Assembly (NCBI GenBank): GCA_963681505.1
Contig: OY811983.1
Location: 1,153,501 to 1,217,500 of the forward strand
Reading direction: 5' to 3'
DNA: 64,000 nt
DNA from: Eunapius fragilis
Taxonomy: Eukaryota; Porifera; Demospongiae; Spongillida; Spongillidae
The position numbers were made by a program, and so were the translations under genes. This document shows positions 36,263 to 46,600 of this stretch, piece after piece. The stretch's first letter is position 1, and each line of letters starts with the position of its first letter. The notes under the pieces were generated by a model that did no database searches, was not told the DNA's origin, and saw only the letters and a list, made by a program, of their open reading frames with translations.

Positions 36263-38262
36263 TTTGTGCTACAGCCTTTTCACACTCCTGTGCCTTTACA
36301 GATAGCTCATGCTCCATGTAGTCCAGCTGCTCCTGTAATTCTTCCTATTGTCATCGAACAGCTTACACCATGAGGTCTTTTTTAGGTATTCAATGCCACC
36401 TACCAATTCTTGTTGTCTGTCACTGTCTGGTTTTTGTGCACTTGGTGGCTGCTGCTGGATACCAGCTGCTTCTTCTTGAGCATTTGCCAGTTCCTGCTGT
36501 AATTCAACCGCTTCTTCTTGAGCATTTGCCAGTTCCTGCTGTAATTCAGCTGCTTCTTCTTGAGCTTTGGCCACATCCTGCTGTAATTCAGCTGCTTCTT
36601 CTTGAGCTTTGGCCACGTCCTGCTGTAATTCAGCTGCTGTTTCTTGAGCATTTGCCAGTTCCTGCTGTAATTCAGTTGCTTCTTCTTGAGCTTTGGTCAG
36701 TTCTTCTCGCAAGTCTGCTACTTTTTCTTGAGCTTTCACCACATCCTGCTGTAATCCAGCTGCTTCTTCTTGAGCTTTGGTCAGTTCTTCTCGCAAGTCT
36801 GCTGTTTCCTGCTGTGTTCTGGCCAGTTCCTGTTGCAATCCAGCTGCTCCTTCTTGTGCTTTGGCCAGCTCCTGTTTCAATCCAGCTGCTACTTGTTGTG
36901 TACCAGCTGCTCCTTCTTGCGCTTTGGCCAGCGCTTGTTTCAATCCAGCTGCTTCTTGTCGCAAGTCGTCTGCTTCTTGTCCCAAATCAGCTGTTTCTTT
37001 TTGTGCTTTGCCCAACATTTCTTGCAAGTCATCTGCTTCTTGTCTCAAGTCAGCTGCTACCTGCTTCAAGTCTTCAGCTTCCTGTTTCAAGCCTTCCACT
37101 TCCTGTTGCTTGTCAGCTGCATCTTCTAGTGCTCTGGCCAGTTCCTGCAGAAATGGAATGACATGGATAAAAGCTTTCTGTTTACTCCATACATGGTTTG
37201 TTATTAAATCACATGTAAACAATTATGCAGATCAGCAGGTATGTGTGTGTACCTGTTCATGTGTGCGCACGTGTGTGCTGTGTGTGCATGTTTTTGTTTG
37301 TTCCATGTAGCCCACCACTTACAGCACTCTTCTCTTCCAGTTCATCTTTCAGCCTGTCACACTGTTGCTGCATCTGAGCAATTAGATACAGCCCCGATAA
37401 ACAACGCACACTGGCACCTTACGTCCCCCCCCCCTCCCCCTCACCTCTTTGACATGTGCCTCATGCTGGGATGTCAAAGTATCAATGACAGACCTGTGCA
37501 GCAAGGGGAAAACAAGCACAGCTCAATGTCCTACACACACAGGTGGGCTGTATGCGGTACTCACTTGGCCTGCACAATAATCTCATCTTTCCTCTCATTG
37601 TCTTCCTTGCTGTTGTCAAGCTGCACCTGCAGGTCTATGTTCTATTTTGGGCCAACATGAAGGGGAGAGGGGATCACACTACAGGTTCCATGGCTACGTG
37701 AACCACACACAAGGCTCGTACCAGTTTCCAAACATCTGTATTTCCCCCTGCAGTTTTCTTGAGTCTCTCCTCCAAGTGGTAGATCCTAATCTTGAGGCCA
37801 AAGTTCTCTTGGCTAAGCTCCGTGAGTAGCTGCGATATAGTCAATAGTTACCAGGATACGCCCCCAAAGATAGGGGCTCGCCTTACCGCCTCTTGGTCCT
37901 TCATAGTTCTACCTTTGTTGGGGGTCATCCGACTTTGAAACGTGCCTGTTTATAGAAACGTTCAGAACTAAGCTGGGAAAGGTCGATAAATAGCGTGCTT
38001 ACCCGAATGACTCAGTTCAAGCGGCGAGAGCCTTCAAAGAATATATATTGCATTTTAAAAATGGATATGCTATTCTTGTAACACACTGTAACGCCCAATT
38101 TGTAAATGCAATACCCTTACGCTTTTTTCTAACAACTTTTGATAGTACTAGGCCACCGCAAATAAATGTGCTTTGTTATTCTAGCTTTACACAGTATGAA
38201 CACCTCACTTACGTGCCGTCGGGATCTAGTGGAAGCGACTGATCCTCTCGAATTGAAGTCAT
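23712..38262 (-). CDS. CDK5RAP2/centrosomin-like CM1-domain coiled-coil protein
   Basis: CM1 proteins sit at centrosomes and recruit and activate gamma-tubulin ring complexes. Model, 35 exons, 2656 residues: 38213-38262, 37887-37932, 37722-37829, 37565-37641, 37445-37493, 37323-37373, 36404-37144, 36261-36344, 36030-36055, 35851-35971, 35670-35789, 35556-35606, 35024-35128, 34252-34401, 34117-34191, 33721-33804, 33595-33630, 33447-33539, 33143-33262, 32997-33083, 32835-32885, 32520-32565, 32371-32459, 32044-32120, 31561-31642, 31245-31352, 31045-31137, 30769-30912, 28394-30480, 26980-28281, 26646-26888, 25709-26531, 23959-24390, 23826-23889, 23712-23767. CM1 lies at about residues 20-60 (TPNKGRTMKDQEA, LSQENFGLKIRIYHLEERL). 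Exon 36404-37144 encodes a 14-residue coiled-coil repeat. Exon 28394-30480 encodes about 48 copies of a 12-residue repeat. Exon 25709-26531 has EEIRALREQLEGSIRTNQAM, like CDK5RAP2/PDE4DIP. Which vertebrate paralogue it matches is unclear. The start could instead be the Met in exon 2. Confidence 0.88.
24535..25700. repeat. Minisatellite, 53-base unit, with truncated units
   Basis: Core ACAGCTGCATGTGATCTAAA, in the CDK5RAP2-like intron between exons 25709-26531 and 23959-24390, beginning about 10 bases from the donor. Full 53-base units mix with 29-base partial units, giving a compound pattern. Confidence 0.95.
28650..30385 (-). repeat. Coding minisatellite, 36-base unit, about 48 copies
   Basis: In-frame in exon 28394-30480 of the CDK5RAP2-like gene. 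Each 36-base unit encodes 12 residues, consensus near GRRPPGVDASVD, with R/W, P/S and D/G swaps; a block around 29210-29580 has VRMPPGVDASVD instead. The period is a multiple of 3, so all frames stay open; the minus frame joining the flanking coiled coils is the coding one. Confidence 0.93.
31390..31555. repeat. Minisatellite, 45-base unit, about 3.5 copies
   Basis: Core AGTGCCAGCTGTTCTACCAG, in the CDK5RAP2-like intron between exons 31561-31642 and 31245-31352, starting right after the donor of the former. Confidence 0.92.
32135..32360. repeat. Minisatellite around CCTAGGTACCCTCGTAACAG
   Basis: About seven copies of roughly 30 bases in the CDK5RAP2-like intron between exons 32371-32459 and 32044-32120. 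A CA run plus a TACATG-rich stretch occupies 32610-32830 in another intron of this gene. Confidence 0.85.
34018..34086. repeat. (CA)n microsatellite
   Basis: Nearly pure CA run in the CDK5RAP2-like intron between exons 34117-34191 and 33721-33804. Similar runs in this gene lie at about 35470-35510 and 36195-36260. Confidence 0.95.
34465..34760. repeat. Minisatellite, 27-base unit, about 11 copies
   Basis: Core GCAGCATGACACAAGGTCAC, in the CDK5RAP2-like intron between exons 35024-35128 and 34252-34401. False frames are open on both strands because 27 is a multiple of 3. Confidence 0.95.
36470..37140 (-). repeat. Coding repeat, 42-base periodicity (coiled coil)
   Basis: Exon 36404-37144 encodes diverged 14-residue units (two heptads), typical unit AQEEAAELQQELAN. 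Copies at the low-coordinate end are the most alike, suggesting recent duplication. A long uninterrupted helix is expected. Confidence 0.9.
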
Positions 38263-38557
38263 GTCCACAGGTTTGCTTCAACCATCAATTCACGCAACCG
38301 CCATTCTTATTTTGCGCTTTAATTAGCAATGGATTCGATTAAACTGGTAATGGTCTGGGAACCAGATGTGTGAAAAACGGCTTTTTGCGTGCTTTTTGCT
38401 GTATAAACCGTGGTTGTATAGAATAGCACAGTGTAGCAACAATTCAAGTAAAATCCAGGGAGATGATAGCGAACAAGAGTACAGACTTTGCTATCGTTTT
38501 TCATGCCGCGCCTAAGGGCGCCTTTTTTAATTCTAACCGTTTAACCCTTCTCCGACT
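38263..38557. promoter_or_regulatory. 295-base divergent spacer, CDK5RAP2-like / DHX40
   Basis: The only sequence between the start codons of two divergent genes, so a shared promoter region is likely. No strong motif is obvious by eye. Confidence 0.5.
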
Positions 38558-40759
38558 ATGCCACTTGAAAAAATGTCGCAAAACATTGAAGTGGCAGTAA
38601 AAGGCTTGCCCATAGAGAATCATCGCGATGAGCTCGTTGAAGCGGTGGTGAAGTTCCCTGTTGTGGTAATAACGGGCGAAACTGGCTGCGGCAAAACAAC
38701 CCAGCTGCCGCAATACCTCCATAAGGCCGGCTTTAGCAAGGATGGCATCATTGGAGTCACCCAGCCGAGAAGAGTGGCGGCTACATCGGTGGCGAGCAGA
38801 GTGTCATACGAAATGGGCACAAGATTAGGTGCCGAAGTGGGCTATCAGGTTCGCTTCGACGACTGCACCTCTTCGACCACTAAAATCAAATACATGACCG
38901 ATGGCTGTCTTCTGAGAGAGTTCCTAGACGACCAGGAGCTAAGCAGGTACAGTGTGATGGTCCTGGATGAGGCCCACGAGCGTAGCTTGGCAACGGACAT
39001 ACTATTTGGACTTGTCAAGAAGCTGTTGCAGAAGCCTCCAGCTGAACTTCGACACAGGCGGCAAGCACTCAAGGTAGTGGTAATGTCCGCGACCTTGGAC
39101 ATAGACAAATTCTCCGCCTTCTTTGACCGCTGCCCCGTCATCTCCGTGCCCGGTCGTTGCTACCCGGTAGAAATCCACTACAGCGTTTCGGACGAAGCGT
39201 TTGACGCCAAAAAGCTAACCTACATGTCACAGCTGTCGAGAGTTGTGATGGATATCCACCTCGATCACCCTGAAGGGGACATACTGGTGTTCCTCACGGG
39301 TCAAGCCGAGATCGAAAATGCCTGTAACCGTCTCTTCCAGGCTGCCGAAACCATCGACTACGAGAATGATGTCCGCTGTAAGACCATACACGGATTGCTT
39401 ATCCTGCCGCTTTACGGGGCCATGGCGTCCGAGCTCCAGCAAAGGGTGTTCCAGCCCGTCGACGAAGGAATACGCAGGGTCGTCATGGCGACGAACATCG
39501 CCGCCACCTCCATCACTATCGACGGCGTGGTGTACGTGGTGGACTGTGGCTACGTGAAGCAGCTGGAGTACAACCCGCGCACGGGTCTGGACAGTCTGGA
39601 CATCGTCCCCACCTCCAAGTCGGAGGCGACCCAGAGGGCTGGGCGGGCCGGACGCACGAGGCCTGGCAAGTGCTACAGGCTCTACAGCGCCAAGCACTAC
39701 GATAGCCTTCCCGATGCGACCGTCCCCGAGATACAGCGGGCGAGTCTCACCAGCGTGGTCCTCAGTCTCAAGTGCATGGAGATAGGCAACGTCCTCGAGT
39801 TCCACTACCTGGACCCGCCCAGCGAGAAGATGACCCTCGAGGCGCTCAGACAGCTGTACTGCTTCGAGGCCATTGACGCGGACGGTAAGGTCACCCGTCT
39901 TGGCCGACAGCTGGTGGAGTTCCCCATACAGCCGAGCCTGGCGCGCACCCTCGTCAGGTCCAAGCAGCTGAGGTGCGAGGCGGCCATGTTGCCCATAGTG
40001 GCCATGCTCACCGTGGAGAACGTCTTTGTGAAGCCCGGGTCCAAGAAGGAGGCCGAGAGAGCCATGGAGGTGCACGCCGAGCTTGCCCGGGAAGGAGGCG
40101 GGAGCAGCGACTTCTCCACCCTCCTCGCCACCTACCAGCTGGCCACAGAGGGAGGGTCGATAAGGGAGTGGTGCAGTGAGCACTGCGTACACTGGAGGGC
40201 CATCAAGACCGCGCAGAACGTCTGCGAGCAGCTGGGGGCCATTCTGGACAGGCAGGAGGTTGGGGGCGCCGAAGAGGATGACGAGGAGACCCTGTCGGCC
40301 TCCATGAGCCAGCGGGCCCGTCAGTCCCTCTGCTACGGACTGTTTGGCAATGTGGCCCGCACTGTTCCCGGGAGAAGGAGCTATCGCACCATGGACGGTC
40401 ATGGAACCGTTGCCTACATCCATCCTTCGTCTGTCCTCTTCGGAAGAGACTCCTCACCTGAGTGGGTGGTGTACCATGAGCTTGTGGACACGGCCAAGAC
40501 TTACATGAGGACGCTGTGTCCTGTCAAGTACAGCTGGATCAAGGATCTCCTCCCCAGACTGCACAATGTGGACGTGTACAGGTTGAGCGAGTGTGCTGCA
40601 AAGCGTCCCAGGAAGGACAGCGAATCCTCACCCTCCTCCCCTCTCCCCAGCCCAAAGAAGGTAGCAGAGGGTGAGAACCAAGTGGCAAAGGCGGCTCTCA
40701 ACGAGAGAGTAGCCTTGGCTAAAGAAAGATATCTGGCCAGAAAGGCAACTGTCCAATAG
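38558..40759 (+). CDS. DHX40: DHX40, DEAH-box RNA helicase, intronless
   Basis: A 733-residue DEAH/RHA-family ATP-dependent RNA helicase. Motif I is GETGCGKT (residues 40-47), Ia TQPRR (69-73), II DEAH (137-140), III SAT (177-179), V TNIAATSIT (312-320) and VI QRAGRAGR (359-366); the winged-helix, ratchet and OB-type C-terminal parts follow. It runs collinear with human DHX40, including GVTQPR, VGYQVRFDDC, IKYMTDGCLL and DGLLILPLYG. The whole protein lies in one exon, unlike most neighbours, and its later two thirds look GC-rich. An old retrocopy that replaced the parent, or intron loss, could explain this. The stop is 127 bases from the ATP13A1 stop. The cellular role of DHX40 is poorly defined. 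Confidence 0.95.
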   Translation: MPLEKMSQNIEVAVKGLPIENHRDELVEAVVKFPVVVITGETGCGKTTQLPQYLHKAGFSKDGIIGVTQPRRVAATSVASRVSYEMGTRLGAEVGYQVRFDDCTSSTTKIKYMTDGCLLREFLDDQELSRYSVMVLDEAHERSLATDILFGLVKKLLQKPPAELRHRRQALKVVVMSATLDIDKFSAFFDRCPVISVPGRCYPVEIHYSVSDEAFDAKKLTYMSQLSRVVMDIHLDHPEGDILVFLTGQAEIENACNRLFQAAETIDYENDVRCKTIHGLLILPLYGAMASELQQRVFQPVDEGIRRVVMATNIAATSITIDGVVYVVDCGYVKQLEYNPRTGLDSLDIVPTSKSEATQRAGRAGRTRPGKCYRLYSAKHYDSLPDATVPEIQRASLTSVVLSLKCMEIGNVLEFHYLDPPSEKMTLEALRQLYCFEAIDADGKVTRLGRQLVEFPIQPSLARTLVRSKQLRCEAAMLPIVAMLTVENVFVKPGSKKEAERAMEVHAELAREGGGSSDFSTLLATYQLATEGGSIREWCSEHCVHWRAIKTAQNVCEQLGAILDRQEVGGAEEDDEETLSASMSQRARQSLCYGLFGNVARTVPGRRSYRTMDGHGTVAYIHPSSVLFGRDSSPEWVVYHELVDTAKTYMRTLCPVKYSWIKDLLPRLHNVDVYRLSECAAKRPRKDSESSPSSPLPSPKKVAEGENQVAKAALNERVALAKERYLARKATVQ

Positions 40760-40886
40760 TTTATTTATACATGTGCATATTGAGCGTTGTACAGAAAATT
40801 TTAATATTCCATTTGCAGAACCTTTCACTCAATGGATTTTGTTTTGTGTTATGTTGTCATGGTAATTTCCTCAAACCAGCCCAATG

Positions 40887-43646
40887 TCACGTTCTAATCC
40901 TTAGACTACCAGTTCCAAGAAACCATGAGAGGATCCAGTCAACCGCAAAGGCTCCCACTAGGTCTCCCAATAGGACAACAAGCAGCTTTTGTTTGAACTA
41001 AAATATACAGAGTTGGAGGAAAGGAATAATTTAGACACCTGCAAATAGTATCTGTGGTTGGCTAGTGTTACCTCATCAGTGAAATTGACGATCTCCAAAC
41101 TGGCTGAAAGGTCAGGCACAACTCCTGAAGCCAATGCAAAGACAACGGCAGCTGATACCAGGAGGCTGTAGAGAAGGGCTTTGTTCTCACGCAGGCTTTC
41201 CATAAACGGATGGCCCTGAGAGAACATCTATAGCTATGCACAAGTATATTGGACGCAACTAATACCAACCTTGTAGTTCACTGCAAAGTTGCTTAGCTGC
41301 ATCACCATGGAGATGAGATAAACGGTACTGTTGGTTACATTTTGTTCAAACTCCTTTTCAAGGTCCACAAACCCTTCACTGTAGAGAGGGTCAGTGAGGG
41401 AGGTGGAGTGAGGTGGGAATGGGGGAGGAGATAGTGAGGTGAATGAAGAAGAGATAGTGGGGGATAAGGTGGGGGTACCTTAGTGGCATCAGTGCTTTTG
41501 CCTCTCTGACCAGGTACACCAGACAGGTGAAGTGGACTGCAAACTGCAGTGTGACAGTGAGTATTGTATAAAGGTTGAAGATGTTCGGTAGGGGCCTCTC
41601 CTTCGACAGGGTTGGCAGTGGCTGAAATGAGGGGCAACGAACACATAGTTGCAAATCAAAGGGATAAACTGCACATACCACCACCACACCACCCACAATA
41701 CATACATACATACATACATACATACATACATACATACATACATACATACATACATACATAAATACGTACATACATACATACATACATACATACGTACATA
41801 CATACCTACGTACATACATACATACATACATACATACGTACATACATACATACATACATACATACGTACATACATACATACGTACGTACGTACATACATA
41901 CCTACGTACATACATACATACATACATACATACATACATACATACATACATACATACATACATACATACATACATACATACATACATACATACATACATA
42001 CATACATACATACATACATACATACATACATACATACATACATACATACATACATACATACACACCACACTCTATTGTACTATTGTACTCACAGAATAAT
42101 AATAATAATTGGTCTTAATTTAATCTGGTCACTACTATGGATCACCACCAGAGCTGTGCCACTTATGTAATATGATTTAATGTTCCAGAGCGCGTGCTTC
42201 AGTAAAACTTTACTGATAGTTTACATTAGTTTACTATAGTTTACTGTACTGATATTTTTACATTAGTTTATGCACTGTAATGTGCACACACAAGTACTTG
42301 CACTAACTTTGGATCTTGATATGAACAGAAAACACCCTGCCAGTAGCACTCCCTGAATGGTGGCCTGCCTAAGAGATGACCACACCCCCAATGTAAGGCC
42401 CCTCCCATGTGTACACTTGTGTCACTCACATGTCACTAAACTTGATGCCATCACTGTAAAGCACGCTCTGTGAATATGCCAGGATGAGGGCATTGACAGC
42501 CAAGATCTTAAACATCTGGAGGGTGGTCACCAATGTACACCTCCCCTGCTTGATCACCTGACAGACTGACATGTGAGGATGTGCAGAGATGGTGAGGTGT
42601 GTAGATTGTGGAGTGAGAAGTGAGGGGTGTGAAGGTGTGAAGGTGTAGGTGAGTGAGGTGTGAAGGTGATGATGTGCATGTGAATGTGAGGAGTGTGAAG
42701 GGTACATGTAGGTGGGCAAGGTGTGAAGGTGTAATGGATGTGCAGGTGAGTTGACGAGGATGTGATGGAAAGGTGTTGGTGGGTCCTTACTGCAGCTGAT
42801 ATTGGCCTGCTTGGACGTGAAGGGTGAGGCAATAGAGGCATCCCCAAGCCTCACCAGCTGGGGCTCCATTGTTGATTCTTCCATCTGCTTCATCAGCTTC
42901 TGTAGCTGCTTCTGAAGCACAGTTGAGGGGGTTACATGTGAGGAAGGTGAATCAGAGAGAGGAGGGAGAAGGGAGAGGGAAGTGGGGGGGGGTCCACTAA
43001 CCTCCCTTATCTGTGCTGGGGTCAGTGGAGTTGATTCAGGAATGGCTGGAGCAAGAGAAGGAGACCTGTGTGTGTGGGAAGAGTTAGGCATAGGATCAAA
43101 TAAGAGGGACCATGCCATACTTCTGAGGTGTATGGTGGAGGGGACGTCGTGGAAGTTTGTCTACACTGGTGCCTTCATCAGATTGCAGTTTCTTCTTTAT
43201 TGGCACCGTGGACAACAGGGCCACACCTGTGTGTGTGTGTGTGTGTGAGTGGTGTGTGTGTGTGTTGTGTGTGTGTGTGTGAGTTGTGTGTGTGTTGTGT
43301 ATATGTGTGTACATGTGCACATGCAATGCACACTCATCCACCTACCAACGTGAGCATGCTTGAGTGCTCCTACATCATTGGTACCATCCCCACACATCAG
43401 AGTGTAGAAGCCGAGGGACTTGAAAGTAGTGACCACAGCTTCCTGCTCATACATGTGTACACATACACACATACATAAGTAAATACATACATACATACAT
43501 ACATACATACATAAGTAAATACATACATGCATACACACACACACATACACACATACATACATACATACATACATACATACATACATACATACATACATAC
43601 ATACATACATACATACATACATACATACATACATACATACATACAT

Positions 43647-43681
<35 letters not shown>

Positions 43682-46600
43682 TACATGTAAATATCACAAA
43701 TCATCTCTCCATCAAGATAACGTACTTTTTGTTTCGGAGCAAATCTTGCAAACACTTTCATATAAGGCAACAAAGCCTCAAATTTCCTCATCGTCTGCAG
43801 CTTGATGAGTCCCTGATGTTGACGGTAAATAATCATTTAGCTATACAGATAAAACCTAGCCTCTCCCACACAGGAAGTAGAGGCCACTGAGAACCTCCCA
43901 CACAGGAGGTAACTGAAAATATTCCTCAGCAAAAATGTCACCCCCACCACCCTAGGTGGTGGGGGGGGGGCCCGGGGGTGGGGGGGGGGGGACATCTTTG
44001 GGAGGTGGTGGGGGTAACATCTTTGGGAGGGTGGTGGAGGTGACATCTGTGAAGTGGTGGGGGTGACATCTGTGAGGTGGTGGGATGACATCTTTGGGAG
44101 GGTGGTGGGGTGACATCTGTGAGGTGTCACCCCACCACATCACAGATGTCACCCCCACCACCCTCCCAATGATGTCACCCCCACCACCCTCCCAATGATG
44201 TCACCCCACCACCCTCCCAAAGATGTCACCCCCACCACCCTCCCAAAGATGTCACCCCACCACCCTCCCAAAGATGTCACCCACCACCCTCCCAAAGATG
44301 TCCCCCCACCACCCTCCCAAAGATGTCACCCCACCACCCTCCCAAAGATGTCACCCCACCACCCTCCCAAAGACATGCAAAAGGCTACATACCTCCCCAG
44401 TAATACAGAGATCGTACTGGTCCCCTAGTTCCTTAGGGCTGGTGTCCAGACCCAGTACAGTGTGCCCACCCACGCTCTGCCACGCCCACTCCCCCTTCTG
44501 GTCCTTGGTCAACATGAGCACTTTCCTCCGTGTGATGTCAAGTTCGCGGGCGACATGGCAGGCAGTCAACGGGTTGTCCCCTGTGATAATGATCACCTGC
44601 ACAGAGAAAGTTCAATGATCAACAGTACATCTTGTACCTCCCCTCCCCTCCCCACCCATCCTCCTCCCTCCCCTTGTGATAATGATCATCTGCACAGAGA
44701 CAGTCCAACTACCAACAGTACATCTTGTACCTCCCCTCCCCTCCCCACCCATCCTCCTCCCTCCCCTTGTGATAATGATCATCTGCACAGAGACAGTCCA
44801 ACTACCAACAGTACATCTTGTACCTTCCTCTCCCTTCCCTCCCCCTTCCTCTTTTCCTCTCCTATTCCCTCCCCTTGCCCTGATTGTTATAAAAAGGTCA
44901 CAGTCCCCAGTTCCACACACGGACAGCATACATGGTGTGATGAGTCTTGAAGACACTTGACACTGTGCTTTGTGTGTTCCTTCAGTGGGCAGGAGATGAC
45001 CAGAAACCCTGCAAAGGTCATGTCTCTCTCGACATCAGCCCTCTTTAACTCATGTACCTGCCAACAAAACACACAAGGGCCCACTTATCAGAGCCACAAA
45101 CGCACTTAATCCCACACCTCCCTCACAAGACACACCCCCTTCACAAGCAAGTCCCCAGCCCACCCCAGCACAACAACCTATAAGAAAAAGTTCTCACCTC
45201 TCTAAGTGTGAGATTTTCCAAGTACTTGTAGCCCAGAGCAAGCACCCTGGCCCCACGCTTGGTCAGTTTGTTGTAGATTGTGTCATAATCTTCGGGGACG
45301 GCTGAGAACTACAGAAGCAAAGGTTAGTGAGGTGACCAGTATGAGAGAGAGAGAGAGAGATCACCTTACCATGTCACGAAGGGTCTCAGGTGCTCCCTTA
45401 ATGGTGGCCATGTGGAGGTTGTTTGGCTGGCTCATGGAACACACGGTGGACATTCTCTTGAGGGCACTGGAGAAGTGGAAGCGCTGGAGAACCTTCAGCG
45501 TGCAGCGACGTCCCTTCTGGGAGGTGACAGTGTCTCCTGCAAAAACAGTACACTCATTTTGTTGCTTCATTTTAATGTACACTGGCCGCTAGCCAAGTCC
45601 ACAGTAGCCTTAGTGCTCTGTAATTAGTACAGCGCTGGATATGATGCTGGATATTACTACTGGATATTACTACTGGATATTACTGCTGGATATTACTACT
45701 GGATATCACTGCTGGATATTACTACTGGATATTACTACTGGATATTACTGCTGGATATTACTACTGGATATTACTGCTGGATATTACTACTAGATATTAC
45801 TGCTGGATATTACTACTGGATATTACTGCTGAATATTACTGCTGGACATTACTGCTGGATATTACTACTGGATATTACTGCTGGATATTACTACTGGATA
45901 TTACTACTGGATATTACTGCTGGATATTACTGCTGGATATTGATGCTGGATATTACTACTGGATATTACTGCTGGAATTACTACTGGATATTACTATTGG
46001 ATATTGATGCTGGATATTACTGCTGGATATTACTACTGGATATTACTACTGGATATCACTGCTGGATATTACTGCTGGATACTACTGATTGATTCACAAC
46101 ATCTCAACACACCTTTGCCCACAGTCCAGGAAATGGCATTAAGGGCTGCCTTCTCCAAAGGGTCTCCCACCAGTTCACCATCCAATATCACCAGTGCATT
46201 GCATGAAGACAACACACACTCGGTTTCAAATGGGGCATCCTTCACCGCCACCAATCCAAATGCATTAGGAGGCGTGGCCTCTCCCTCTTCCCCAGTCTTA
46301 TTTTGGCTGCAAAGTGGTTTCACAGTTTATCAGCACTTTAGTGGACGAGCATCAATGTTACCTGCCCAAGCCTGCGATGCCTTGAATAACAAGGTCATTA
46401 GTGGTCAGGGTACCCGTCTTGTCAAAACAGCAGACATCCACTTTGCCTCCAAATGGGATCCTGAAGGGTTCAGTGCAATAGATACCTGTGTATGTGTATG
46501 TATGTGATGCGCCATACATATATGTGTGTGAACATGTGATGTAGCAGATGATTGGAGAGGTGCGTGATCTGGTGACATATATACGTTACACTACACCCGA

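Noticed and set aside
36370-37161. 263-codon plus-strand hydrophobic frame
   Set aside because: Antisense of the coiled-coil exon; Leu-rich only because the sense strand is Gln/Glu/Ala-rich.
39227-40423. 398-codon minus-strand open frame
   Set aside because: Shadow of GC-rich DHX40. It has no recognisable domain, while the plus frame carries all helicase motifs.
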